Shown: positions 1-8,970, numbered from the stretch's first letter. The stretch: 64,000 nucleotides of DNA from Spirosomataceae bacterium TFI 002 (GCA_900230115.1 LT907983.1:1426001-1490000), one strand, 5' to 3'. Program-made: numbers and translations. Notes: generated by a model from the sequence alone, not told the origin.

Positions 1-1
1 A

Positions 2-1204
2 GGGTTTCTTGCACCGAGCGACAAGATCAACATGGCCTACATAGGTTGTGGTAAGCAAAGTGGAGGATTACAAAAACGTTTTTTTGAGACTGGTGAAGTA
101 AATATCATTGGTGCCGCTGATCCCCACAGACTGAAACTCGAGCGATTTACCAATAACCTCAAGACATTGATTCAAAAAGATAGCTTAGATGACTCATTTA
201 GAGCATATGAAGACTATCGAGAATTGCTTGCCAATAAATCAATTGATAGTGTAGTCATTGCTACTCCCGATCACTGGCATGCCGTAATGACTGTAAATGC
301 CGCCAACGCTGGCAAAGATGTGTATTGCGAAAAACCACTCTCACTCACCGTGAAAGAAGGTAGAGCGATGGTAAACGCAATAAGAAAAAACAAGCGAGTA
401 TTGCAAACTGGCAGCATGCAACGCTCGTGGGACGAGTTTCGCCGTACAGCAGAATTGATAAGAAACGGTTATTTGGGAGAAATAAAAGACATTTTTGTTA
501 ATGTCGGTAACCCGCCAAAAGACATTGATTTTGAAGCTCAAAAAATACCTGAACATTTAAATTGGGACTTATGGTTAGGGCCAAATGAACCTGCACCCTA
601 TAATGAATTACTAGCTCCTACCATGGAAAATGAATTTTGGGCATTATGGAGAGAGTACAAGCCATTTGGTGGAGGCTATGTTACAGACTGGGGAGCACAC
701 ATGTTTGACATTGTGCAATGGTCTCTTGGCATGGATCATAGTGGCCCAGTAAAAGTAAGTGCTCCTAAAGCCAAAGGAATGACAGGTGATATCCGTGGAC
801 TTCAATACACTTACAAAAATGGAATTACTGTAAAACATCAAGATTGGGGTAAAACCAACGGTATCCAATTCGTGGGTACAGAGGGAACTTTGGAAGTACA
901 AAGAAAAAACCTGAACGAACCAGAAAAGCTGAAAGGTCTAAAATTGAAATCATCCGATATTCATTTACTGAAGCCTGAAAATCACTACATAGACTTCCTA
1001 AACTCCATGAGAAATCGTGAAAAACCAATTTGTGATGTAGAGATAGGCCACCGCACCGCTAGCATGTGCAACATTGGTAACATCGCCTACGAACTTGGTG
1101 GGGATTTTGACTGGAATCCTAAAAGAGAAATGTTCAAGGGAAATGCGGAAGCGAATGCACTTTTAGGCAGAAAAATGAGAGCGGAGCATAGTATTAAGAT
1201 TTGA
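2..1204 (+). CDS. Gfo/Idh/MocA family oxidoreductase, 5' end missing
   Basis: NAD(P)-dependent sugar or glycoside oxidoreductase of the Gfo/Idh/MocA family. The reading frame is open from base 2, before the first ATG at 32, and the residues before that ATG (APSDKIN) are typical of the segment following a twin-arginine leader in exported Bacteroidota members, so the gene starts outside the window. Seen: an N-terminal Rossmann beginning AYIGCGKQ, the family EKPLS motif about 100 residues in, and a C-terminal alpha/beta domain with GGGYVTDWGAHMFD. Family members oxidise or epimerise sugar hydroxyls, often in polysaccharide breakdown. The substrate cannot be read from sequence. The stop is TGA at 1202-1204, and no partner gene follows closely on this strand. 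Confidence 0.9.
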   Translation, partial: GFLAPSDKINMAYIGCGKQSGGLQKRFFETGEVNIIGAADPHRLKLERFTNNLKTLIQKDSLDDSFRAYEDYRELLANKSIDSVVIATPDHWHAVMTVNAANAGKDVYCEKPLSLTVKEGRAMVNAIRKNKRVLQTGSMQRSWDEFRRTAELIRNGYLGEIKDIFVNVGNPPKDIDFEAQKIPEHLNWDLWLGPNEPAPYNELLAPTMENEFWALWREYKPFGGGYVTDWGAHMFDIVQWSLGMDHSGPVKVSAPKAKGMTGDIRGLQYTYKNGITVKHQDWGKTNGIQFVGTEGTLEVQRKNLNEPEKLKGLKLKSSDIHLLKPENHYIDFLNSMRNREKPICDVEIGHRTASMCNIGNIAYELGGDFDWNPKREMFKGNAEANALLGRKMRAEHSIKI

Positions 1205-1381
1205 AAGTGAAAGTGGGAAAAGGAGGTTGGAAGTTACTTTTCGGCAATTTGAGAATATAATACCTTTAAAAACTTATTAATATTTGGCAATTAGCTCCGG
1301 GCTAGATTTAAAAAGGTTAAAAAAATATCAGAATATAATCAACTCAAAATACCTTACAACATCATTTTTTTTAAATTCCAA

Positions 1382-1404
1382 AATCCTAATATGATTTTAG
1401 GATT
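1382..1404. other. 8-bp perfect inverted repeat, possible weak terminator or operator
   Basis: AATCCTAA at 1382-1389 and TTAGGATT at 1397-1404 form a perfect stem around a 7-nt loop. It lies in the 235-bp gap after the oxidoreductase and about 35 bp before the next open frame. It is AT-rich and lacks a long T run, so its role is uncertain. The rest of the gap shows nothing recognisable. Confidence 0.3.
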
Positions 1405-1439
1405 AAATTGATTGTGTAATTTATTAATTTGATCTAAAT

Positions 1440-1700
1440 TTGATAGAATCAAACCTTAAACAAAATGAAACTAAAAACTTTTCTTCATTCCTTATAATCT
1501 CAGTTCTTTTATTTTCGATGTCTAATTGGAAACTATTCGGCTGGGAAAAGACGTCTTCAGTTATTGTTACTGACTCAGAAAACATCATGGTCTCAGGAAG
1601 TAACAACGGTATCTGTTCTGAGTTCTATTCAGAAACACTGTATGTTTTTGGAATACCAATGGCAAGTAGAAGTGATAATAGACCTGTGGCATGTTATTGA
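1440..1700 (+). CDS. Small exported protein of unknown function (possible frameshifted start)
   Basis: An 86-residue frame I cannot assign to a family. It would start at TTG 1440. A hydrophobic stretch at about residues 17-30 (FLIISVLLFSM) looks like a signal peptide core, followed by a polar mature part rich in Ser and Gly. A better looking leader begins at ATG 1465 in another frame (MKLK), and one extra A in the A5 run at 1473-1477 would join it to this hydrophobic core. The frame ends with a 10-base overlap into the next gene, which suggests translational coupling. Coding status is only moderately supported: no homology is visible and codon use is AT-rich. Confidence 0.4.
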   Translation: MIESNLKQNETKNFSSFLIISVLLFSMSNWKLFGWEKTSSVIVTDSENIMVSGSNNGICSEFYSETLYVFGIPMASRSDNRPVACY

Positions 1701-2560
1701 AATATTTAAAAGTTTTTGAATTCCTACAATTCTTCTTAATTTTTTTTATTGCTACAAATCAAACAAATGGTCAAAGACCAAGTGAAATATCGGGGTTTAT
1801 TACAAACAAGTCAGAAGAACCAATTCCTTATTGTTTAATAATAAATGATCGTACTCAAATAGGGCATTTATCCGACTCATTGGGGAGATTTGTAATTTCT
1901 GGGATACCAAGTGATAAAGTTATTTTCAAACAATTAAGTTTTCTGACTTTAGAAACCTCCATACAATCTTTGCAATTGGATAATAGGATTCAATTGGTCG
2001 AAAGCCCTATTGCATTAAATAAAATAGAAATACTCCCGACGAGAATAGATGATATTGAAAGGGTTGGAATTAGTAGGAAGTCAAGAATTATAAAGAATTA
2101 CTATCTTTTAAAGCCTGGTTTTGGAGACGGAATTGCAATAATAAACAAACGAAGTATTGTAAAAAAAATTAAAAGTGTGAATGTGAAGGTTGGTTTTAAA
2201 GGAAGTCCAATTTTGCCTTTTCGAATTAACCTTTGGAGCTTAAATGAAGATAACTTCCCAGAAAATATACTTGGTAATAAGGATATCATTATTTATCCAA
2301 AAGATAAACTCACTTGGGAAAACATCGATTTAATTGATCAAAATATTGTTTTTGAAGGGAACGGAATCGGTGTTAGTATCGAACCATTAGCTCCATCCAC
2401 TTTGAAAGTTAAGTTTTCCAAGAAATATACTCCATTGGTGGGTGTATATAATTGTTCAGAAAACTGCGTAGGCCTACAAAATAGAAAGTATGCATTGTGG
2501 TTCAAGCCAGTGGGTAAATTTAATTGCCCTGCGGTATATTTAGAACTGATTGATATTTAA
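1691..2560 (+). CDS. Exported protein with carboxypeptidase-regulatory-like (CarboxypepD_reg) domain
   Basis: A 289-residue protein with a hydrophobic signal peptide ending near NGQ (residue about 28). The next ~75 residues, with features such as SGFITNKSEEPIPYCLI and DSLGRFVISGIP, match the beta-sandwich CarboxypepD_reg-like domain used as an N-terminal module in Bacteroidota surface proteins and TonB receptors. The rest has no recognised domain; its beta-rich look and two close cysteines (NCSENCVG) near residue 255 may indicate a disulphide. The start overlaps the preceding small frame by 10 bases, so the two probably form one transcript. There is no TonB barrel or peptidase domain, so the function is unknown. 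It is likely periplasmic or outer-membrane attached. Confidence 0.7.
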   Translation: MLLKYLKVFEFLQFFLIFFIATNQTNGQRPSEISGFITNKSEEPIPYCLIINDRTQIGHLSDSLGRFVISGIPSDKVIFKQLSFLTLETSIQSLQLDNRIQLVESPIALNKIEILPTRIDDIERVGISRKSRIIKNYYLLKPGFGDGIAIINKRSIVKKIKSVNVKVGFKGSPILPFRINLWSLNEDNFPENILGNKDIIIYPKDKLTWENIDLIDQNIVFEGNGIGVSIEPLAPSTLKVKFSKKYTPLVGVYNCSENCVGLQNRKYALWFKPVGKFNCPAVYLELIDI

Positions 2561-2767
2561 TTCAAAACCTCATGTGATCAATTTTTGAATATTGCTGTGT
2601 CCTATGCTCATTCCCCAAATAGTGCAAGAAAAAGGCACAATTTTTTAGATTTACATCGGAATTATGAAATTTTTTGTGTTATTTCGCACCCGAAAAAGCA
2701 GCCAAATTTTGTACTTTGGTCGCTTGTAAATCGAATCATCAATATTTTATATTTCAGAAAATAACAC

Positions 2768-4345
2768 ATGGCAGCAGTAAGACCAGACGAAATTTCGGCC
2801 ATCTTGCGTGAGCAACTCGCAGGAGCAAAAACCGAAGCTGAATTAGAAGAAGTAGGAACTGTCCTTCAAATAGGTGACGGTGTAGCTCGTATTTATGGAC
2901 TTTCAAAAGTTCAAGCGGGTGAATTGTTGGAATTTGAAAACGGACTAAAAGCCCTTGCACTTAACCTTGAAGAGGATAATGTGGGAGCAGTACTTTTTGG
3001 AGATTCCGCAGGTATCAAAGAAGGTGCAACCGTAAAGCGTACAGGTGAAATCGCTTCTATCCAAGTAGGTGAAGGTGTAGTAGGACGTGTAGTGGATACA
3101 CTTGCACAACCAATCGACGGCCTTGGTCCTATTGTAGGAGAGACTTTCGAGATGCCAATTGAGCGTAAAGCTCCAGGGGTAATCTATCGTGAGCCAGTTA
3201 CTGAACCTTTACAAACTGGTCTTAAGTCTGTTGATGCCATGATTCCTATCGGTCGTGGACAGCGTGAACTTGTAATTGGTGACCGCCAAACAGGTAAAAC
3301 TGCTGTATGTATCGATACAATCATTAATCAAAAAGAATTCTTCGATAAAGGAGAGCCTGTATATTGTATTTACGTTGCATGTGGACAAAAAGCGTCTACA
3401 GTAAAGCAAGTAGAGCAAACATTAAGAAGATACGGAGCAATGGAATACACTACAATTGTAGCTGCCAATGCTTCTGATCCATCTCCAATGCAATTTTACG
3501 CTCCATTTACGGGTGCTGCCATAGGCGAGTACTTCCGTGATACTGGTCGTCCTGCATTGGTAATATATGATGACCTTTCTAAGCAAGCAGTTGCTTACCG
3601 TGAGGTTTCTCTTTTGCTTCGTCGTCCTCCAGGACGTGAGGCTTATCCTGGTGACGTATTTTATCTTCACTCCCGTTTGCTGGAGCGTGCTGCAAAAATC
3701 AACAGCTCAGACACTATCGCTCAGCAAATGAACGACCTTCCACCTTCATTGAAGGGTAAGGTAAAAGGTGGTGGATCTCTTACTGCACTTCCTATCATTG
3801 AAACACAAGCTGGTGACGTTTCTGCTTATATTCCTACCAACGTAATTTCTATTACTGATGGTCAGATATTCTTGGAGCAAAACTTATTCAACGCTGGTAT
3901 TCGTCCTGCAATTAACGTTGGTATCTCGGTATCTCGTGTAGGTGGTAATGCACAGGTGAAATCAATGAAGAAAGTATCAGGTACATTGAAGCTTGACCAA
4001 GCACAGTTCCGTGAGCTAGAGGCATTCTCTAAGTTCGGTTCGGATCTTGATGCAGCAACTAAGCTTGTAATTGACCGTGGTAGAAGAAACCAAGAGATTT
4101 TGAAGCAAGGTCAGTACCAGCCAGTGCCAGTAGGTGAGCAAATCGTAATGATTTATTCTTCTATCAATGGTGTGATGGACAAAGTACCTGTTGAGAAAGT
4201 TAAAGAATTCGAGAATGAGTTTATCAATTTCATGAAAGCTCAAAAACCAGAATATCTTGCTACACTAGCTGCAGGAAAACTGGACGAAGAAATCACCGAC
4301 TTTATCAAGAAAGAAGGAAAAGCAATGGCTGAGCGTTACGCTTAA
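2768..4345 (+). CDS. atpA: F1 ATP synthase subunit alpha
   Basis: Alpha subunit of the F1 head, which binds non-catalytic nucleotide and supplies the arginine finger to beta. It is 525 residues, normal for the family. Seen: a beta-barrel N-terminal domain, the P-loop GDRQTGKT at residues 171-178, and the signature region with [12 protein letters not shown] carrying the conserved Arg. The start ATG follows a 207-bp gap after an unrelated gene. The Fo genes and delta subunit (atpB, E, F, H) that usually sit directly upstream in Bacteroidota are not here. atpG follows after 70 bases on the same strand. Confidence 0.98.
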   Translation: MAAVRPDEISAILREQLAGAKTEAELEEVGTVLQIGDGVARIYGLSKVQAGELLEFENGLKALALNLEEDNVGAVLFGDSAGIKEGATVKRTGEIASIQVGEGVVGRVVDTLAQPIDGLGPIVGETFEMPIERKAPGVIYREPVTEPLQTGLKSVDAMIPIGRGQRELVIGDRQTGKTAVCIDTIINQKEFFDKGEPVYCIYVACGQKASTVKQVEQTLRRYGAMEYTTIVAANASDPSPMQFYAPFTGAAIGEYFRDTGRPALVIYDDLSKQAVAYREVSLLLRRPPGREAYPGDVFYLHSRLLERAAKINSSDTIAQQMNDLPPSLKGKVKGGGSLTALPIIETQAGDVSAYIPTNVISITDGQIFLEQNLFNAGIRPAINVGISVSRVGGNAQVKSMKKVSGTLKLDQAQFRELEAFSKFGSDLDAATKLVIDRGRRNQEILKQGQYQPVPVGEQIVMIYSSINGVMDKVPVEKVKEFENEFINFMKAQKPEYLATLAAGKLDEEITDFIKKEGKAMAERYA

Positions 4346-4415
4346 TCATTTTGAATTAAAATTTAGAATTTAATGACTAGGGACCAACCTCCTATAGTCA
4401 CCAAATATTCAGAAA

Positions 4416-5300
4416 ATGCCTTCATTAAAAGAAGTAAGAAATAGAATAACCTCGGTAAACTCAACCATGCAGATTACTAAAGCCATGAAAATGGTGGCAG
4501 CTGCTAAGTTGAGAAGGGCTCAGGATAAGATTATCCAAATGAGACCTTATGCCAATAAGTTGAACGAACTCATCGCCACTGTTTCTGCTAACACAGAAGT
4601 AGGAGCTCAAAGTCCGTACACATCTGTGAGAGACGTGAAAAACGTTTTGATCGTAGGTGTAACATCGGACAGAGGATTGTGTGGTGGATTCAACAACAAT
4701 ATTGTAAAGGCAATCAATGCTTTAATTGCTGAAAAGTATGCTTCACAGCACGCTAAAGGTAATGTCTCTATCAAGTCTCTTGGTAAAAAAGCATACGACG
4801 CTTTTCGTAAAACCGGAATGACGGTTAATAATAACCATGGTGCAGTTTACCAAAACCTAACTTTCGCTTATGTAAAAGAAGCGGCAGAAGAAGTAATGGA
4901 AGACTTTGCTAATGGAAAATACGATGAAGTTATCGTTGTTTTCAATGAGTTCAAAAACGTTGCGACGCAAATCATAAGAGCTGAGAAAATGCTCCCAATG
5001 GTTGCTGAAATAGACGAAAGTGCTGCTAACACAAATGCAGATTACATTTTTGAACCATCAGAAGAAGAGATCATTCTTGATTTAATGCCAAAAGCAATCA
5101 AAATGAAGCTTTACAAGGCTGTTTTGGAATCTAACGCGTCTGAGCACGGTGCTCGTATGACTGCAATGGACAAAGCAACCGAGAATGGTGGAGAATTGCT
5201 AAAAGACCTGAAAGTGGTGTACAACCGCTCTCGTCAGGCTGCCATTACCAAAGAGATCCTAGAGATCGTAGGTGGTGCAGAAGCATTGAAAGATAGCTAA
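4416..5300 (+). CDS. atpG: F1 ATP synthase subunit gamma
   Basis: Gamma is the central rotor shaft of F1, passing torque from the c-ring to the alpha3beta3 head. It is 294 residues. The N-terminal coiled-coil helix (RNRITSVNSTMQITKAMKMV) and the C-terminal coiled-coil helix with ASEHGARMTAMDKATEN are both canonical, and the Rossmann-like middle contains SDRGLCGGFNN. It lies 70 bp after atpA in the same direction and is followed by an intrinsic terminator, so atpA-atpG behave as a closed two-gene unit here. Confidence 0.98.
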   Translation: MPSLKEVRNRITSVNSTMQITKAMKMVAAAKLRRAQDKIIQMRPYANKLNELIATVSANTEVGAQSPYTSVRDVKNVLIVGVTSDRGLCGGFNNNIVKAINALIAEKYASQHAKGNVSIKSLGKKAYDAFRKTGMTVNNNHGAVYQNLTFAYVKEAAEEVMEDFANGKYDEVIVVFNEFKNVATQIIRAEKMLPMVAEIDESAANTNADYIFEPSEEEIILDLMPKAIKMKLYKAVLESNASEHGARMTAMDKATENGGELLKDLKVVYNRSRQAAITKEILEIVGGAEALKDS

Positions 5301-5324
5301 TAGCACTACAAATATTACAGAGAG

Positions 5325-5356
5325 AAGCATCCTGAGCAATTGGGGTGCTTTTTTTG
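5325..5356 (+). terminator. Intrinsic terminator after atpG
   Basis: An 8-bp stem (AAGCATCC at 5325-5332 with GGGTGCTT at 5343-5350, one G-T wobble) is followed directly by a T run. It lies 25 bases after the atpG stop. Confidence 0.8.
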
Positions 5357-5439
5357 TTGTTATTCGTTATTGAAAATGACGGTTACTTTTTTAGGGAGAA
5401 AGGAACACGGAAGAAAGGAACAAGGGTGCGTAAAACCTT

Positions 5440-5557
5440 AGCATGTCGCACCCGTGTCTATTATATCCTTTTTATCAAACCATGTCTGACTTTGGTCCGA
5501 CATTACTTTCTATGGCTGTCAGACCATCGGTCGGACTTGTTTCAAGGGAAGAAAGGA
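5440..5557. repeat. Copy 1 of a ~118-bp dispersed element with interleaved inverted 7-mers
   Basis: This stretch recurs at 6730-6847 with about 85-90 percent identity by eye. It carries, in order, GTCTGAC (5484-5490), GTCCGAC (5495-5501), GTCAGAC (5518-5524) and GTCGGAC (5530-5536). The first pairs with the third and the second with the fourth, an A-B-A'-B' order. With one G-U pair the first can instead pair with the fourth and the second with the third. A further GGGTGCG...CGCACCC inverted repeat overlaps its left edge. It fills most of the 370-bp gap between atpG and the next gene; short open frames across it look spurious. Confidence 0.75.
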
Positions 5558-5670
5558 AAAAAAACAATAAATCGGCACTTCAAAAAATAATGCTATTTTT
5601 GAGGAAAATGACAGCATTTCAATAGCAATTAAAAACTTTCTAAACTCAGACTACACAAATACTTTTTTAA

Positions 5671-6714
5671 ATGAAAGCAACACTAATTGATAAACTGGAA
5701 GACGTTTACGATTACAATATTTCTGATAACGGTCGCATATACGCTACAGCAGAAAATATTATTTTCTCCAATGATGGATTTAGGTACTCAACAGAAAGTT
5801 TTAGGCTGCCATACTGTTTCACGAACGAGAATAACGACTATTTTCAATCCGATTTTGCACTTTTCAGTATTAACCTTGAAACACAGGAAGTACTTAAAGT
5901 TTTTGATATTGAACCAAAATCGCAGTTTATTAAATTCGAAAATGGAAAAATCTATTTTCTTCAAAACATTCTTATATCAACGGAGAGACTCGTTAATTAT
6001 AAGCTTTCTTGCTATAATTTAGATGGCAATCTTCTAAAATCATCTGAGTTGTTTGATGCTAGCATTAGTTGGATTTTCGAAAAAGATGAGTTTTTCTGCC
6101 AAGTTGGTCACCCAAAGAAACATTTGATTAAAATGATAAATTTTGAAAAAGGTGAAACTATTTGGTCTCTAGACTATAAAAATGAAAAAAAGCTTGATGG
6201 TTTCAGTTCTATGACTGTAGAGCTTTACTTGGACAGCTCAGAGGTTATTACAGTTTTATCACAAAAGATTGAAGGCACAAGAAGTAAATATAATAGTGTT
6301 TTATTGCATATAAATCGCAAAACAGGTAAAACGCTGAAGGTCTTACCTTGGAATTCGACATTTATAAAAGTATTCGATAATACATTATATTCAAAAAAAA
6401 ACCCTTCAACAATTTTAAGTTATGATCCCAAATCGTCAATTATCAATAATTATGAATTAGGACCTGTATTGGAGGCAAACGGGTTTGACGATTTTATACA
6501 TGATTTCATTGTCGACAATGACCTGTTGGTAATATTTCTACGATTTGACCTTGAAACCCCCATTGTACTAATAAGCCTTGAAACACTTGAAGTAAAAGAT
6601 AAAATCCCTTTTCATAAAGGAGCTGGTTCTTTAGGAAGTTTTGTTATCATAAATAAAAAACTATACATAAGGACTCAGGATTTAACGCTACTAATTTATG
6701 ATTTAGAGGAATGA
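5671..6714 (+). CDS. Unknown protein, probable beta-propeller
   Basis: A 347-residue protein without a signal peptide that I cannot assign to a named family. It shows repeated blocks of about 45-50 residues alternating short beta strands with motifs like LFSINLETQEVLKVFDI, LLHINRKTGKTLKVLPW and ILSYDPKSSIINNYELG, where a strand describing a quantity is followed by a change-of-state phrase. This pattern is typical of PQQ-like or WD-like beta-propellers. A cytoplasmic scaffold or sensor role is possible but unproven. Both sides carry the same ~118-bp element (5440-5557 and 6730-6847), so gene and repeats may have been gained or duplicated together. Codon use is more AT-rich than in the neighbouring atp genes. 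Confidence 0.6.
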   Translation: MKATLIDKLEDVYDYNISDNGRIYATAENIIFSNDGFRYSTESFRLPYCFTNENNDYFQSDFALFSINLETQEVLKVFDIEPKSQFIKFENGKIYFLQNILISTERLVNYKLSCYNLDGNLLKSSELFDASISWIFEKDEFFCQVGHPKKHLIKMINFEKGETIWSLDYKNEKKLDGFSSMTVELYLDSSEVITVLSQKIEGTRSKYNSVLLHINRKTGKTLKVLPWNSTFIKVFDNTLYSKKNPSTILSYDPKSSIINNYELGPVLEANGFDDFIHDFIVDNDLLVIFLRFDLETPIVLISLETLEVKDKIPFHKGAGSLGSFVIINKKLYIRTQDLTLLIYDLEE

Positions 6715-6729
6715 CAGTGCCCTTCGAAT

Positions 6730-6847
6730 AGCATGTCACACCCGTTTCTATTATGTCCTTTTTTTCAAACCATGTCTGACTCTGGTCCGACATTACTATC
6801 TTTGGCTGTCAGACCATCGGTCGGGCTTGTTATAAGGGGAGGAAAGG
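6730..6847. repeat. Copy 2 of the ~118-bp dispersed element
   Basis: Direct repeat of 5440-5557, offset exactly 1290 bases at the conserved 7-mers: GTCTGAC (6774-6780), GTCCGAC (6785-6791), GTCAGAC (6808-6814), GTCGGGC (6820-6826). The last 7-mer differs from copy 1 by an A-to-G change that keeps pairing with GTCCGAC through a G-U wobble, which is weak evidence that structure is maintained. It starts 16 bases after the stop of the propeller-like gene. Confidence 0.75.
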
Positions 6848-6891
6848 GCTAAGAAAAAGTATATTCGCAGCACTAAGTCCTTTCTCCACTC

Positions 6892-6914
6892 GGCCTGAGC
6901 GTTTAGTCGAAGGG
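6892..6914. repeat. REP-like dispersed motif (TGAGC...GTCGAAG)
   Basis: A short unit with TGAGC, six bases, and TCGAAG, of the kind found scattered in many bacterial intergenic regions. Related units occur at 31561-31579 in inverted orientation and inside the 140-bp array at 31.6-32.4 kb. It lies between the dispersed element and the convergent end of the next gene. Confidence 0.45.
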
Positions 6915-6949
6915 TTCTCCTTGTTCCAATTAATGACCCAAAGTCAAAA

Positions 6950-7888
6950 TCACAAAGCACCCTTCGCATACTCCAAGCACTTCTTTACTTCTTTCACCGC
7001 ATCTGAGCCCTCAGGCACTTTATATTCTAGTTCTATGCTTACAGGGATGTCGTAGCCTTCTTTTTGGAGGAGTTGTAGAACTTCTATAATCGGTGTATCG
7101 CCAGTTCCCCAAGCGAGGTTCTTTTGTCCGTTTGCTTTTGAGGTGCGGTCTTTCATGTGGAGACTGCTGATTCTATCGTGTTTCGCTTTAATTAGTGCCA
7201 GTAAGCTTTCAGCTGTATTTTTGGTATTTTCTCCTGCGATGTAATGTCCGCAGTCAAGGTTCATGGTATTATAGGGCGATTGTGCCAATGCTACATCCCA
7301 AAAAGTATCGGTTGCCAAAGTATGGGCATGATAGCCTACAAGCATGTTATTTTTGGCTCCCAAGTCTCCTAATCGCTGCGAGTGAGCAGGATTACGAGGA
7401 AGTTCAACTGTAACAGACTGTGCACCCAAAGCTTTAGCGGCTTTCATGGCATACGTTATTTCTTCATCTGTATTATTTTCTCCAAGTGCATTAGGCTTAA
7501 AAGCGTAAATAGTCACACCGGCCTTGTTATACATTTCCTTTAGCTTCTTATATGGCTTCATGGATGCTTTTGCCCTCCAAGCTGCAACAATTTTTGGATA
7601 TTCATCTTTTAGCTTTTGCTCTTCGGCTGTTAGTCCGCTCCTTTTTGTCACTGGATTCTTTGGAATACCAGCGTACTCCTCTGCAGCATCTCCTTTTAAC
7701 TCAATTGCCGAAATGCCAGATTCAACACAATATTTGAGCACATCTTCTGCAGAGCTGGGCAAGGATCTAAAAGAGTAAGTTATAGCTCCAATTTGTACGC
7801 CATTTATTTTACTATCCGGTTTGGATGTTTGGGCAACAACCGAATTTATTGATACTAATGCTAGCAGTAAGAATCCTATTTTTTTCAT
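6950..7888 (-). CDS. Exported sugar phosphate isomerase/epimerase-like TIM-barrel protein (paralogue 1)
   Basis: An AP-endonuclease-2/xylose-isomerase-like TIM barrel, 312 residues, with a signal peptide (MKKIGFLLLALV, cleavage near VVAQ). I start it at ATG 7888. A longer frame to 7999 adds a non-leader segment that would bury the signal peptide. Metal-site-like segments are visible: ISAIELKGDAA, VGYHAHTL, MNLDCGHY, SSLHMKDR and SIELEY near the C-terminus. Exported members of this family act on sugars or keto-sugars in the periplasm; the substrate is unknown. A close paralogue of identical length lies 143 bases upstream (8032-8970) in the same direction, a clear tandem duplication. Confidence 0.85.
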   Translation of the reverse strand: MKKIGFLLLALVSINSVVAQTSKPDSKINGVQIGAITYSFRSLPSSAEDVLKYCVESGISAIELKGDAAEEYAGIPKNPVTKRSGLTAEEQKLKDEYPKIVAAWRAKASMKPYKKLKEMYNKAGVTIYAFKPNALGENNTDEEITYAMKAAKALGAQSVTVELPRNPAHSQRLGDLGAKNNMLVGYHAHTLATDTFWDVALAQSPYNTMNLDCGHYIAGENTKNTAESLLALIKAKHDRISSLHMKDRTSKANGQKNLAWGTGDTPIIEVLQLLQKEGYDIPVSIELEYKVPEGSDAVKEVKKCLEYAKGAL

Positions 7889-8031
7889 TCTTTGAGTTTT
7901 GATTAAATGTCGAAATATGTATTTGAACATGGAAATTAATGGTGATGGACAAATCCCTCCACCACCATATCCATTCAATGAGTTGTAGTTACGAGCCAAT
8001 GTCTATTAGTTAAACTTGACTCACACAAGCT

Positions 8032-8970
8032 TTACAGAGCTCCTTTCGAATACTCAAAACATCTTTTTACTTCTTGTACTGCATCTGAACCTTCAGGGAT
8101 TTGGTATTCCAATTCTATACTCACTGGGATATTGTATCCTTCCTTTTGAATCAGCTGAAGTATTTCATTAATTGGCGTATCACCTGTTCCCCACATTAGG
8201 TTTTTTTGACCATTTGCTTTCGAAGTTCTATCCTTCAAGTGAATACTAGTGATTCTGTCATGTTTCTCACGAATAAGTGCCAAAAGCGTTTCCTGAGTGT
8301 TTGCAGTATCTTCACCGGCAATGTAATGTCCACAGTCTAGGTTCATAGTGTTATACGGAGATTGCTCTAGTGCTACGTCCCAAAAGGTATCGGTTGCTAA
8401 GGTGTGTACATGGTAACCTACGTACATCTTGTTTTTGGCACCAAGATCGCCAAGTCTCTGAGATTGGGCAGGATTATTTGGCAACTCCACTGTTACAGAC
8501 TGAGCTCCTAAGGCTCTTGCTGCATTCATTGCATAAGTGATTTCTTCATCCGTGTTATTCTCACCAAGTGCACTAGGCTTGAAAGCATATATTGTTACTC
8601 CTGCCTTATTAAACATTTTCTTGAGATCCTTAAAAGGCTTCATAGACGCTGTTGCTCTCCATGCAGCTAAGTCTTTAGCATATTGTGCCCTTTGCTCTTT
8701 CTCAGCATCGGTAAGTCCTCTCCATTTTTTCACTGGATTTTCTGGTGCCCCTGCAAACTGCTCCGCAGGTTCTCCCATTAATTCAATCGCCGAAATCCCT
8801 GATTCTACACAATACTTTAGCACATCTTCTGCCGAGCTTGGCATAGACCTAAAAGAGTAGGTGATTGCCCCTATTTGTACGCCATTTATTTTACTATTTG
8901 GTTTTACTTTTTGACCAAATGAGCTATTGACCACCAAAAAGGTGAGTAGTAATAATCCTATTTTTTTCAT
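8032..8970 (-). CDS. Exported sugar phosphate isomerase/epimerase-like TIM-barrel protein (paralogue 2)
   Basis: 312 residues with a signal peptide (MKKIGLLLLTFLVVNSSFGQ). It is near-identical in layout to 6950-7888, sharing long blocks such as KINGVQIGAITYSFRS, PYNTMNLDCGHYIAGE and DRTSKANGQKNL. Conserved His, Asp and Glu residues in VGYHVHTL, NLDCGHY, SIHLKDR and SIELEY fit the divalent-metal site of this TIM-barrel family. It is first in transcription order, so it may be co-transcribed with its paralogue. Both proteins differ mostly in surface positions, which suggests a retained activity rather than decay. Confidence 0.85.
   Translation of the reverse strand: MKKIGLLLLTFLVVNSSFGQKVKPNSKINGVQIGAITYSFRSMPSSAEDVLKYCVESGISAIELMGEPAEQFAGAPENPVKKWRGLTDAEKEQRAQYAKDLAAWRATASMKPFKDLKKMFNKAGVTIYAFKPSALGENNTDEEITYAMNAARALGAQSVTVELPNNPAQSQRLGDLGAKNKMYVGYHVHTLATDTFWDVALEQSPYNTMNLDCGHYIAGEDTANTQETLLALIREKHDRITSIHLKDRTSKANGQKNLMWGTGDTPINEILQLIQKEGYNIPVSIELEYQIPEGSDAVQEVKRCFEYSKGAL

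Noticed and set aside
2673-2719. Consensus promoter for atpA (TTTG and TACTTTGG)
   Set aside because: The -7 like box has a mismatch and the spacing of about 35 bases is far from the expected 18-21.
5345-5625. Two overlapping plus-strand open frames of 60-81 codons after atpG
   Set aside because: They run through the atpG terminator and the dispersed repeat, are basic and low in coding character, and the matching copy at 6730 does not keep the frames.
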